Source: Bacteroidota bacterium (lineage in GTDB: Bacteria > Bacteroidota > Ignavibacteria > Kapaibacteriales > UBA961). From it: a stretch of DNA of 55,494 nucleotides. The translations under genes and the position numbers were made by a program. The notes under the pieces are model-generated. The model saw only the letters and a program-made list of their open reading frames with translations, made no database searches and was not told the origin of the DNA. Shown here piece by piece: positions 36,483 through 43,559 of this stretch. How positions within the stretch are numbered: position 1 is the first letter of the stretch; each line of letters begins with the position of its first letter. The stretch is from the NCBI GenBank assembly GCA_018266765.1, contig JAFDZU010000044.1, positions 1 through 55,494 of the forward strand, given 5' to 3'.

Positions 36483-36527
36483 CATTCGTAAATAGTTTAT
36501 TATGTTCACATTATAGAGAAAAATACA

Positions 36528-36890
36528 ATGACAAAAGCAGATATTGTAGAGTCAATTGCAGGCCAAACCGGCTTGACAAAGGTAGAAACCAAAGCGGTTG
36601 TAGAAGGCGTATTCACAAGCATCAAAGATGCTCTTGCTGAAGGTCAACGCATTGAATTACGCGGTTTTGGCGTTTTTACGGTAAAAAGCCGCAAATCACG
36701 TCTTGCTCGTAACCCACGTACAGGTGCTCCTGTATCACTTGATAAAAGATATGTTCCTGTCTTCAAAACATCACCGGAATTTCAAGACCGTGTAGATGCT
36801 GACATGAAAAATCCTAAGCCAAAAGCACCAAAAGCTGCTAAAGTTGCAAAAGCTCCTAAAGCTAAAAAAGCTAAAAAAGCAGGAAAATAA
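36528..36890 (+). CDS. HU family DNA-binding protein with Lys/Ala/Pro-rich tail
   Basis: 120 residues. The HU/IHF core (1-~90) shows MTKADIVESIAGQTGLTK, ELRGFGVFTVKSRKSRLARN with the DNA-binding arm, and PRTGAPVSL. A C-terminal tail of about 28 residues made of KAPKAAKVAKAPKAKKAKK repeats resembles histone H1 tails and is longer than E. coli HU (90 residues). HU bends and compacts DNA; the tail would add non-specific DNA or RNA contact. It has a well-formed promoter upstream and is followed 41 bases later by the membrane TPR gene. Confidence 0.93.
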   Translation: MTKADIVESIAGQTGLTKVETKAVVEGVFTSIKDALAEGQRIELRGFGVFTVKSRKSRLARNPRTGAPVSLDKRYVPVFKTSPEFQDRVDADMKNPKPKAPKAAKVAKAPKAKKAKKAGK

Positions 36891-36931
36891 TTTTGACGGA
36901 TATTGCTTGTTAAACAACAGTTTCAGAAAAT

Positions 36932-37465
36932 ATGACTTCCAAAAGTCGCCGCAGTAATGCGCCGCAGACAGAAGTAGCTGATGAGATTATACCCCAAAAG
37001 CGAAATCTTGGAGCAGTAATTCTGATAGTGAGTATAGCAGTGGTTATCGCAGGGATTTCTTTCGGAATCTCCCGATACGTTATAGAGCAGTCAAAGCCCG
37101 ATAAAGACCAAACATTTGCCTTAGCTAATACAAATTACGACAAAGGGGATTTTGTTACCGCTGCGGCACTCTACAAGCGATACCTCGAAAAATTCGACGC
37201 TGATAATGTATCCGTTAAAATTGATTACGGATACGCACTGTTCAAAACGAACAAACAAGACGAAGGCATTGCCGTTGTGAAAAGCGTTATAAACGCTGAC
37301 CCCCAACAAGCAGTCGCTATGTATAATCTTGGCGGAATGTATCTTGAGCAGGGAAATTCGGAAGAAGCTGTGCGGTGGTTCAAACAATGCTCCACCTCAC
37401 AGTTATATCCCGGAATAGCTGCAAGAGCGCAGGATATTTTGAGCAAAATTTCTGTAAATCCATAA
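36932..37465 (+). CDS. Membrane-anchored TPR protein
   Basis: 177 residues. A short basic cytoplasmic N-terminus (SKSRRSNAPQ) leads to one membrane helix at ~26-50 (LGAVILIVSIAVVIAGISFG). The C-terminal ~115 residues form about three TPR units (ALANTNYDKGDFVTAAALYK, YALFKTNKQDEGIAVVK, AMYNLGGMYLEQGNSEEAVR). The charge pattern puts the TPR domain in the periplasm, where it would act as a protein-binding scaffold. Partners are unknown. It lies between HU and the COX24-like gene, probably in one transcript. Confidence 0.8.
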   Translation: MTSKSRRSNAPQTEVADEIIPQKRNLGAVILIVSIAVVIAGISFGISRYVIEQSKPDKDQTFALANTNYDKGDFVTAAALYKRYLEKFDADNVSVKIDYGYALFKTNKQDEGIAVVKSVINADPQQAVAMYNLGGMYLEQGNSEEAVRWFKQCSTSQLYPGIAARAQDILSKISVNP

Positions 37466-37490
37466 TTTCTTATAATTCACGAGGTATCTC

Positions 37491-37586
37491 ATGCCCTGCG
37501 GAAAAAAACGCAAACGCCATAAAATGGCTACTCATAAAAGAAAAAAACGCCTACGCAAAAACCGTCATAAAAAGAAAAGTCGGTAA
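37491..37586 (+). CDS. AURKAIP1/COX24-domain small basic protein
   Basis: A 31-residue frame, MPCGKKRKRHKMATHKRKKR continuing with LRKNRHKKKSR, preceded by GAGG 7 bases before the ATG. I recognise it as the very short, almost invariant protein of Bacteroidota and relatives annotated as AURKAIP1/COX24 domain-containing; the same domain occurs in the mitochondrial small-subunit protein mS38. By that relation it is probably a ribosome-associated RNA-binding peptide. Seventeen or more residues are Lys, Arg or His. It is followed 22 bases later by a strong terminator, ending the HU-TPR-COX24 unit. Ordinary gene finders miss it because of its size. Confidence 0.88.
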   Translation: MPCGKKRKRHKMATHKRKKRLRKNRHKKKSR

Positions 37587-37608
37587 GTAAATAGACAGGC
37601 ATACAAAT

Positions 37609-37644
37609 AAAAAAACACGCTCTTGAATAAGATCGTGTTTTTTT
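37609..37644 (+). terminator. Bidirectional rho-independent terminator
   Basis: AAAAACACG (37611-37619) pairs with CGTGTTTTT (37634-37642), with an inner TCTT/AAGA pairing. It separates the plus-strand HU unit from the convergent membrane protein gene ending at 37648. Confidence 0.85.
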
Positions 37645-37647
37645 ATT

Positions 37648-37992
37648 CTAACGAATGTTTATTATCCAGCTCATCATTCCCGAAAAAATGGAGATGATGA
37701 TAGCACCAAGTATCGCTGTCCAAAATCCTCGCACCTCGAAACCATCCAATAACCCTGCCGAAATCCACAGCATTAATCCGTTGATTACTAAAGAAAATAG
37801 TCCGAGCGAAATAATAATTAGAGGAAATGAAAAAAATGATAGAATCGGCTTCAAAATGGAATTTAGCAGACCTAAAACTATCGCGGCGATTAATGCCGAC
37901 TTGAAGTTTTTGATAGTTATTCCCGGTAAAAGCGCGGCTGTTGCATAAATTGCTGTTGAATTTATCAACCAAACAAGCAGTAGTTTTATCAT
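37648..37992 (-). CDS. Small four-helix membrane protein (phage holin 4_2-like family)
   Basis: 114 residues with four hydrophobic helices. The pattern of LLVWLINSTAIYATAALLPG at the start, LGLLNSILKPILSFFSFPL in the middle and GLFSLVINGLMLWI fits the PF04020 holin-like family of small membrane proteins, widespread in bacteria and not phage-encoded in this context. No lysis genes are near. Function unknown. It overlaps another minus-strand frame that lacks homology; this frame is preferred for its family match. Confidence 0.8.
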   Translation of the reverse strand: MIKLLLVWLINSTAIYATAALLPGITIKNFKSALIAAIVLGLLNSILKPILSFFSFPLIIISLGLFSLVINGLMLWISAGLLDGFEVRGFWTAILGAIIISIFSGMMSWIINIR

Positions 37993-38077
37993 ACGATTCT
38001 CAAAAATAGAAGAGTAGATGAGTTAAAAAGTAATTCTAAAAAATCTAAAACGAAATTCATTTCTATATCAAAACTCC

Positions 38078-39547
38078 TTAATTAATAATAAGTTTAGATT
38101 GAACTTGTTGTTTTTCTACCGTGAGAGTCAGCCAATACACTCCTTTTGACAAATTGTATTCTGATAAAGGAATACTTAATGTTTTACTGTTATTAATATT
38201 TTGCTGATTATTGAAAGTTAATATTTTACTTCCATTATAAGAGTATAAAGAAAGTTCATAATTATCTGAAAAGGATGATGACAGTTGTATTTGTAGTATT
38301 TGATTATTGCTTACAGGCTGTGGGCTTATTACTTCCATAGAAATAATGGAAACAGAAGGGAAGTCTTCATGAATAACATTTATTGATTCTGGAAGTATTA
38401 TAAGTTGAAAACACCATCCATGATTCGCTCCATAAGCAATACCGTTTTGAGTACTTTTTCCATTATAAATTGGAAGGGAAACTGCATAAGGACCTTGACA
38501 GGTCATGTACTTTCCAATTGGATGTAAAGCGTCCCTTACCATACCTGAATAAAAATTCAAATCGCTATAACCATTTTCATTTGGGAAATGAACAATACAC
38601 CAATCCGGCAATGTGTCTTTATCAATACTATGGTTAAAAATTCCTAATCCACCAATACTATCTATCCTTGTACTGTATAATTTTTCTATTTTGTCATTGC
38701 TTAAATTGTAAATTGTAACATTTGTTTGAGTAGCATTTTCATTTATCATTTCTAATGTAAGCCAATAAGTTTGTCCACCGTTCTGATAGATTTTATTTGT
38801 ACTACGAAATATTGCTTTATCTTTACTTGGATAATATTCATCCAGCATAATAAATTTTGCTGGCTCAGTTCTATTTTTTATTGTAACTTCATATAAACGA
38901 TAGCCGTCAAAGCTTTTTGCTTTATAATGTCGAAATAAAAAACGAATCGTACCGTTAGATGTGCGATACATATTCATAGTTGCCTGATTTGTATCAAGTG
39001 GGTTAGTTCGTAAAATAACATTACATCTCATACTGTCTATTGTAGATGCTCCGAAACATACACGAGCTATATTACCTATTTGGTTACATATACCATAAAA
39101 TGCTAAAATATCATCATAGCCATCACCATTAATATCTGCAACAATATTTGCAACTCCAATATTTGAATGTGGTTCTGATTTAGGAGGTTGTCCATTTTTT
39201 ATACCTTCATAAATATTACCATTCTCATCAATGTAATCTATTGCGCCGTCTCCATTAAAATCGCCTGTTTTTATATTTGCACTGCCTTTCTGCCAAGTAA
39301 ATACATTTTCTGTATCACCCGGGAAGCGCATCTGCCATGTTTTTACTCCATCAGGAGTTGAGACTACAAGTACACCCTTACCATTGTAGAAATTATCAAG
39401 CCAAGTCATACCGTTTTTTCCATAAAACATATCATCAGCCCGCCACCACTCTTTGAGTTGGGGGATTGTGTCTTGAACGGGTTTTTGCGCAAAAAGCGGT
39501 GCGGTAAGTAGAAGCGCAAAAGCAAAATAAAGAAGAAGTTTTTTCAT
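38078..39547 (-). CDS. FG-GAP repeat protein with T9SS sorting domain (paralogue 2)
   Basis: I chose the ATG at 39547 (489 residues), where the signal peptide MKKLLLYFAFALLLTAPLFA begins; 16 upstream codons are not believed. The mature start KPVQDTIPQLKEWWRADD, blades TGDFNGDGAIDYIDENGNIY and VADINGDGYDDILAFYG, and overall plan match paralogue 1 at 31413-32927. The C-terminal region (ISPQPVSNNQILQIQL, LYSYNGSKILTFN, LSKGVYWLTLTVE) is a T9SS sorting domain, with PQP in place of the usual PNP. Unlike paralogue 1 it stands alone, without the giant cargo protein behind it. Confidence 0.82.
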   Translation of the reverse strand: MKKLLLYFAFALLLTAPLFAQKPVQDTIPQLKEWWRADDMFYGKNGMTWLDNFYNGKGVLVVSTPDGVKTWQMRFPGDTENVFTWQKGSANIKTGDFNGDGAIDYIDENGNIYEGIKNGQPPKSEPHSNIGVANIVADINGDGYDDILAFYGICNQIGNIARVCFGASTIDSMRCNVILRTNPLDTNQATMNMYRTSNGTIRFLFRHYKAKSFDGYRLYEVTIKNRTEPAKFIMLDEYYPSKDKAIFRSTNKIYQNGGQTYWLTLEMINENATQTNVTIYNLSNDKIEKLYSTRIDSIGGLGIFNHSIDKDTLPDWCIVHFPNENGYSDLNFYSGMVRDALHPIGKYMTCQGPYAVSLPIYNGKSTQNGIAYGANHGWCFQLIILPESINVIHEDFPSVSIISMEVISPQPVSNNQILQIQLSSSFSDNYELSLYSYNGSKILTFNNQQNINNSKTLSIPLSEYNLSKGVYWLTLTVEKQQVQSKLIIN

Positions 39548-39837
39548 AAAGCAATTATATAAATTACATTTACTGCAAACTACAATAGCGTACAATTATA
39601 TCCAAATAGTTTTTCATTTTTTGTTTGAAATTAAAACGATATTCTATAAAAAAGGTGTTTATAATTAACCTCAAAAAGGAGTAACCAATTTACAATAGTT
39701 TGTCATATTGAATTTATTTAAATATCTTCACAAATGCAATAAAAACATGATGATACAGCTATTTTTATTCTAAAATAAATTCAGTATAATAGAAAAAAAT
39801 GATGTTCAGTTTGTAAATAGCTTTTGGCAAATCCTTC

Positions 39838-40938
39838 TCAATCACCAAAGGTAATTCCTAAGTCGCGAGCAGTAAGAATAGTATCGGAATGAAGAGGCAC
39901 GCCACGCATTTTTCCGGCAACATCCGAAAAAGGTACGCACCGAATTTCAGATGATTCCAACCCAACCATAACGCCCGTTTCACCGGCGGCAAGAGCACGC
40001 ACAGCGGCAGTTCCAAATCGAAGTGACAGTAATCGGTCGAAAGTAGTAGGTGTTCCGCCGCGTAATAAATGCCCAAGCACTACCACACGAGTTTCTTTTC
40101 CTGTAAGTTGTTCAATTTGTTTAGCCACACGCTCGCCTGCACCACCAAGCCGCTCGGATTGTCCGACTGATTTTCCGATAATTGAAATGTCACCATCATT
40201 AGGTTTAGCACCTTCGGCAACGACAATAATCGAAAAATGTCTTCCGGTCTGTTCGCGATCTGTTACTTTTTGAGCAATTTTTTCGATAGAATACGGAATT
40301 TCAGGAATGAGAATAGCATCTGCTGTTCCGGCAACTCCTGCATGAAGCGCAATCCATCCTGCATAGCGTCCCATTACTTCAACTATCATAACTCTATGAT
40401 GAGATTCGGCAGTAGAATGTAATCGGTCAATACATTCGGTAGCAAAACTGACTGCACTATCAAATCCAAACGTAACTTCTGTTCCGAAGAGATCATTATC
40501 AATAGTTTTCGGAACACCAACGACCGGAAAACCACGCTCGACAAAAGCATTTGCAATTGTCAGAGAGCCGTCACCGCCGATAGCAAGAAGTGCATCAATG
40601 TTAAGTTCGTGGAATTTATCCAAAAGTTCGTCGGCGCGGTTAATTTCCAAATAACTTCCGTCGGACTGCTCGACAGGATAATGAAGCGGATTTCCTCGAT
40701 TGGTTGTTCCGAGAATAGTTCCGCCGAGGTGAGTTATTCCGCGTACTCTGTCTTTCGTAAGTGGAATTATGCCACCGTCAGGATAAAGTTCGGGCATTAA
40801 AATCCCATGATAACCATCACGAATACCATAACATTTCCACCCGCGATTAAGAGCTGCTAAAACAGATGCGCGAATTACAGCATTGAGTCCGGGAGCATCA
40901 CCGCCGCCGGTATTTATAGCAATTGATTGAATAGACAT
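39838..40938 (-). CDS. pfkA: 6-phosphofructokinase
   Basis: 366 residues. It phosphorylates fructose 6-phosphate to the 1,6-bisphosphate in glycolysis. Motifs seen are NTGGGDAPGLNAVIR (10-24), IGGDGSLT (~118-125), PKTIDND with the catalytic Asp pair (~140), and VEVMGRYAGW (~183-192). The Gly after GGD favours ATP as phosphate donor, while Lys in PKTIDND (Gly in E. coli) is typical of the group III/mixed and PPi-using branch. ATP use is therefore likely but not proven. Length exceeds the E. coli type (320) and fits group III. Confidence 0.93.
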   Translation of the reverse strand: MSIQSIAINTGGGDAPGLNAVIRASVLAALNRGWKCYGIRDGYHGILMPELYPDGGIIPLTKDRVRGITHLGGTILGTTNRGNPLHYPVEQSDGSYLEINRADELLDKFHELNIDALLAIGGDGSLTIANAFVERGFPVVGVPKTIDNDLFGTEVTFGFDSAVSFATECIDRLHSTAESHHRVMIVEVMGRYAGWIALHAGVAGTADAILIPEIPYSIEKIAQKVTDREQTGRHFSIIVVAEGAKPNDGDISIIGKSVGQSERLGGAGERVAKQIEQLTGKETRVVVLGHLLRGGTPTTFDRLLSLRFGTAAVRALAAGETGVMVGLESSEIRCVPFSDVAGKMRGVPLHSDTILTARDLGITFGD

Positions 40939-41001
40939 AAAAAATTAACTGAGAATAACTAACATACATACAATACACTTACTTTTAGATTGTGTGCAAT
41001 T

Positions 41002-42039
41002 TTACGCTAATGCTTCGCGTACTTTTGCCGAAACATAATCCATTACCCAAACCACAAGTGCAATCATAAAAACAATTAATCCAACTTCGTGCCATTTTGC
41101 AAGACCTGAATATTGCATAAGCATACTACCGATTCCGCCTCCGCCAACTAATCCGATAATCGTAGCCATACGAACATTAATATCCCATCTGTAAATCGTA
41201 AAACTCAAGAATGGAATGACAATTTGAGGAACTACTGCAAACCAAATTACTTGCAGTGGATGTGCTCCTGTCGCTTCGATTGCTTCGATTGCACCGGTAT
41301 CAATATCTTCGATTTGTTCGGAATATTGTTTCGTGAGTGAAGAAACGGTATGAACCATAAGAGCAAGCATACCGGCAAAGGGGCCAATTCCTACCCACAC
41401 CGAAAAAATTATAGCCCAAATAAGTGGTTCGATAGACCGTGTGAAATTAGTGAGAAGCCGGAAAATATAATATATAACAAATGTAACAGGATGATTTTTC
41501 ATTAAATTACGAGCAGATAGAAAACTCAAAATAAATGAAAAGGGAAGTGCAATCAGCGTAGCGATAAGGGCGATGTAGATAGTTTCGATAATAGCAAAGA
41601 GTGCCGCATCAAAAATATCAAGATTGGGAGTGAGCAGAGCATCAAAAAGCCGTTTTGCCGCACCAAGTCCTTGAGGAGAAAAAAAGTCAATCGGAGAAAT
41701 TTTGGATATTACCCAACCCGCAATAATAGAGAATGTTCCGATAATCCATGCGATGTTTTGGGCAACCGAATTTCTCCAGCCAACGAGTGGTTTGCCAAGT
41801 ATTTTTGACGAAAGTGAAAAGCCAAGTGTCGTACCCAAAAGAGCAAAGAGAACAGCAAATAAACCGTAAAAGATAAAAGTGGCGGAAGTGGGGGCAGATA
41901 ATGCCTCACTTGAGATGAGATGACCGTAGATTATTCTATCAGAGATTGCGGCAAGATAACTGCCAAAGAATAGGTCGAGTAAAAAAGACTGAAGAAAGAA
42001 AATTGCAGAGCCGATTGTAGTTTTAGAAGAATAACTCAT
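41002..42039 (-). CDS. PhnE-type ABC transporter permease
   Basis: 345 residues with about six membrane helices. The C-terminal half has the permease coupling loop EAIEATGAHPLQVIWFAVVP (~250-270) and RMATIIGLVGGGGIGSML, typical of the phosphonate/phosphite permease PhnE. The N-terminal ~110 residues carry extra membrane segments. The usual ATPase (PhnC) and binding protein (PhnD) genes are not in the window, so substrate and partners are uncertain. It lies 62 bases before pfkA on the same strand and behind a hairpin that follows the RRM gene. Confidence 0.85.
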   Translation of the reverse strand: MSYSSKTTIGSAIFFLQSFLLDLFFGSYLAAISDRIIYGHLISSEALSAPTSATFIFYGLFAVLFALLGTTLGFSLSSKILGKPLVGWRNSVAQNIAWIIGTFSIIAGWVISKISPIDFFSPQGLGAAKRLFDALLTPNLDIFDAALFAIIETIYIALIATLIALPFSFILSFLSARNLMKNHPVTFVIYYIFRLLTNFTRSIEPLIWAIIFSVWVGIGPFAGMLALMVHTVSSLTKQYSEQIEDIDTGAIEAIEATGAHPLQVIWFAVVPQIVIPFLSFTIYRWDINVRMATIIGLVGGGGIGSMLMQYSGLAKWHEVGLIVFMIALVVWVMDYVSAKVREALA

Positions 42040-42088
42040 ACACAGAATAAAAAGTAAGTTATAATAAAATGAGTTTCCTACATAAAGG

Positions 42089-42126
42089 AAAGACCTTTAT
42101 CGTATGAAGGATAAAGGTCTTTTTTG
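42089..42126 (-). terminator. Terminator hairpin after the RRM protein gene
   Basis: AAAGACCTTTATC pairs with GATAAAGGTCTTT around 42089-42123. The longest T run is on the plus strand; on the minus strand the hairpin is followed by TTTCCTTT, so termination of the RRM gene may be partial. Confidence 0.7.
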
Positions 42127-42159
42127 AGAGTCAAAAATTACCGGAGATTCGGGTACTTT

Positions 42160-42513
42160 TTAATAGCGCTCGCGTCCACCGCCACCGCCGCTACGTCTGT
42201 CATTACCGTATCCGCCGCCGCTGTTTCTGCTTCCGCCACCGCCACCGCTAAATTCACGGCGTGGGCGTTCTTCACGTGGACGAGCTTCGTTCACAACTAA
42301 TGCACGACCATTATAGTCTGCACCGTTTGTTGCTTCGATAGCTTGTCTTGCTTGGTCATCATCGGCCATTTCTACAAAACCAAATCCGCGTGATCTTCCG
42401 GTAAATTTATCGGAGATAACAGATGTAGCTGTAACGGTACCGTAATTCTCGAACAATGCTTTCATATCAGCATCGTTAGTGTTGTATGGCAAATTGCCTA
42501 CATAGATATTCAT
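42160..42513 (-). CDS. Glycine-rich RRM RNA-binding protein
   Basis: I chose the ATG at 42513 (117 residues), preceded by AAGAGG; the frame is open eight codons further. One RNA recognition motif (1-~80) has RNP2 IYVGNL (3-8) and RNP1 RGFGFVEM (42-49). A C-terminal tail from ~80 is rich in Arg and Gly (GGGGGSRNSGGGYGNDRRSG). Such proteins in bacteria bind single-stranded RNA and are often cold-induced; they probably act as RNA chaperones. It has a well-formed promoter at 42622-42651 and an untranslated leader of about 100 bases, which could carry post-transcriptional control. Confidence 0.93.
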   Translation of the reverse strand: MNIYVGNLPYNTNDADMKALFENYGTVTATSVISDKFTGRSRGFGFVEMADDDQARQAIEATNGADYNGRALVVNEARPREERPRREFSGGGGGSRNSGGGYGNDRRSGGGGGRERY

Positions 42514-42621
42514 AAAAACCTCTTGCAGTGCTTTCAAAAAGACTTCTCAACGCCAGACATTTAACTAAAACAGAGAGGAGAAGGAAATTACCGAGCGCAC
42601 TCACTTCTCGGCAATACACTA

Positions 42622-42651
42622 CAAAGTTACAATAAGTTTTTGGATATGCAA
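42622..42651 (-). promoter_or_regulatory. Bacteroidota-type promoter of the RRM gene
   Basis: On the minus strand, TTG (42651-42649), a 19-base spacer, then TAACTTTG (42629-42622). This is the same layout as the HU promoter. It gives a leader of about 100 bases before the ATG at 42513. Confidence 0.75.
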
Positions 42652-42730
42652 GTAAAAAAAACGCTAATTCAAGAAATATCAACTAAAAAACGTAAAAAAA
42701 GATATAATAATACCCTTTATTACGTTTTCC

Positions 42731-42748
42731 TTCTATAATTCTATAGAA
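42731..42748. promoter_or_regulatory. Perfect inverted repeat between divergent RRM and bshB1-like genes
   Basis: TTCTATA (42731-42737), 4-base loop, TATAGAA (42742-42748). It lies 9 bases upstream of the TATTTTTG element of the plus-strand gene, inside the expected promoter spacer, so it could be an operator. Confidence 0.4.
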
Positions 42749-42757
42749 ATTCTCTCG

Positions 42758-42765
42758 TATTTTTG
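42758..42765 (+). promoter_or_regulatory. Candidate -7 promoter element for the bshB1-like gene
   Basis: TATTTTTG fits TAnnTTTG. It lies 43 bases before the chosen ATG (42808) and inside a longer open frame, which argues against the earlier TTG start at 42763. No clear TTG box is seen. Confidence 0.5.
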
Positions 42766-42807
42766 CGGAACAATAAACTTCTTTTTATAGTTATGAACAA
42801 TTTTTTC

Positions 42808-43545
42808 ATGGAAAATAACCAACAAACAGACGTTCTCGTTATCGCGGCACACCCTGACGATGCCGAACTTTCATGCGGAGGTACAATTGCTAATCTTACG
42901 TCATTCGGTAAATCTGTTGTTATTGCAGACTGTACTCGCGGTGAACTTGGGAGCAGAGGAACAATAGAAATTCGAGCACAAGAAGCCGCTAATGCTTCTG
43001 AAATTCTTGGCGTACAAAGCAGAGTGAATCTTGGTATGCCGGATGGAAATATCCTTCAGTCGCAGGAAAATATACATTCTATGATTTCACTTATCCGCCG
43101 TTTCCGTCCGCAAATTATACTTTTTAATCCGCCCTATGAACGTCATCCCGACCATGAAAGTGTCCACCGTTTGGTTAGAACTGCTGTGTTTCAAAGTGGA
43201 CTTACCAAAATTGAAACGTCTTTTAATGGAACTCTACAGCAGACTCACAGACCGAAACAGATGTTTTGCTATATGCAGACCTACGAATTTCAACCAAGTT
43301 TTTATGTAGATATTTCAAATGTATTCGAAACGAAAATGAATGCAATTTGCGCTTATTCTTCGCAAGTATTTGTGGAAGGCAAAAGCGATATGAATGAACC
43401 GGCTACGTTTATATCAAACCCTGATTTCATGGAAATGCTCGAAGCGAGAGCACGGTACTTTGGTGCATTAATTGGTGTTCGGTATGCCGAGCCGTTTTTG
43501 GCAATTGAGCCGGTTGGGATTCCTTCAATAGGGATTTGGTTGTGA
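42808..43545 (+). CDS. bshB1: BshB1-like bacillithiol biosynthesis deacetylase (LmbE/PIG-L family)
   Basis: I chose the ATG at 42808 (245 residues, MENNQQTDVLVIAAHPDDAE); an ATG at 42793 is also possible. Zinc-site motifs are AAHPDDAELSCGG (13-25) and RHPDHESVH (~112-120). GELGSRGTIEIRAQEA and the end GALIGVRYAEPF match BshB1 rather than other PIG-L members. The enzyme removes acetyl from GlcNAc-malate in the synthesis of the thiol bacillithiol. bshA and bshC are not in the window. It ends 14 bases from the convergent patatin gene, with no room for a terminator. Confidence 0.88.
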   Translation: MENNQQTDVLVIAAHPDDAELSCGGTIANLTSFGKSVVIADCTRGELGSRGTIEIRAQEAANASEILGVQSRVNLGMPDGNILQSQENIHSMISLIRRFRPQIILFNPPYERHPDHESVHRLVRTAVFQSGLTKIETSFNGTLQQTHRPKQMFCYMQTYEFQPSFYVDISNVFETKMNAICAYSSQVFVEGKSDMNEPATFISNPDFMEMLEARARYFGALIGVRYAEPFLAIEPVGIPSIGIWL

Positions 43546-43559
43546 TAATGTATCTACAG

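Larger units (their letters stand above)
36221..36527. other. Intergenic region between divergent uppS and HU genes
   Basis: 307 bp, very AT-rich. It holds promoter signals for both directions (see 36246-36253 and 36452-36482). A 63-codon open frame inside it is Lys/Asn-rich, has no RBS and is not believed. Runs of T such as around 36380-36415 give it a bent or poorly melting character, but I see no repeats. Confidence 0.6.

Noticed and set aside
37643-37972. 109-codon minus-strand frame overlapping the holin-like gene
   Set aside because: It is a shadow of the 37648-37992 gene in another frame; only the latter shows a membrane-family pattern.
37648-37992. Prophage or lysis cassette suggested by the holin-like protein
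   Set aside because: No endolysin, spanin, integrase or structural phage gene nearby; the family is widespread in ordinary chromosomes.
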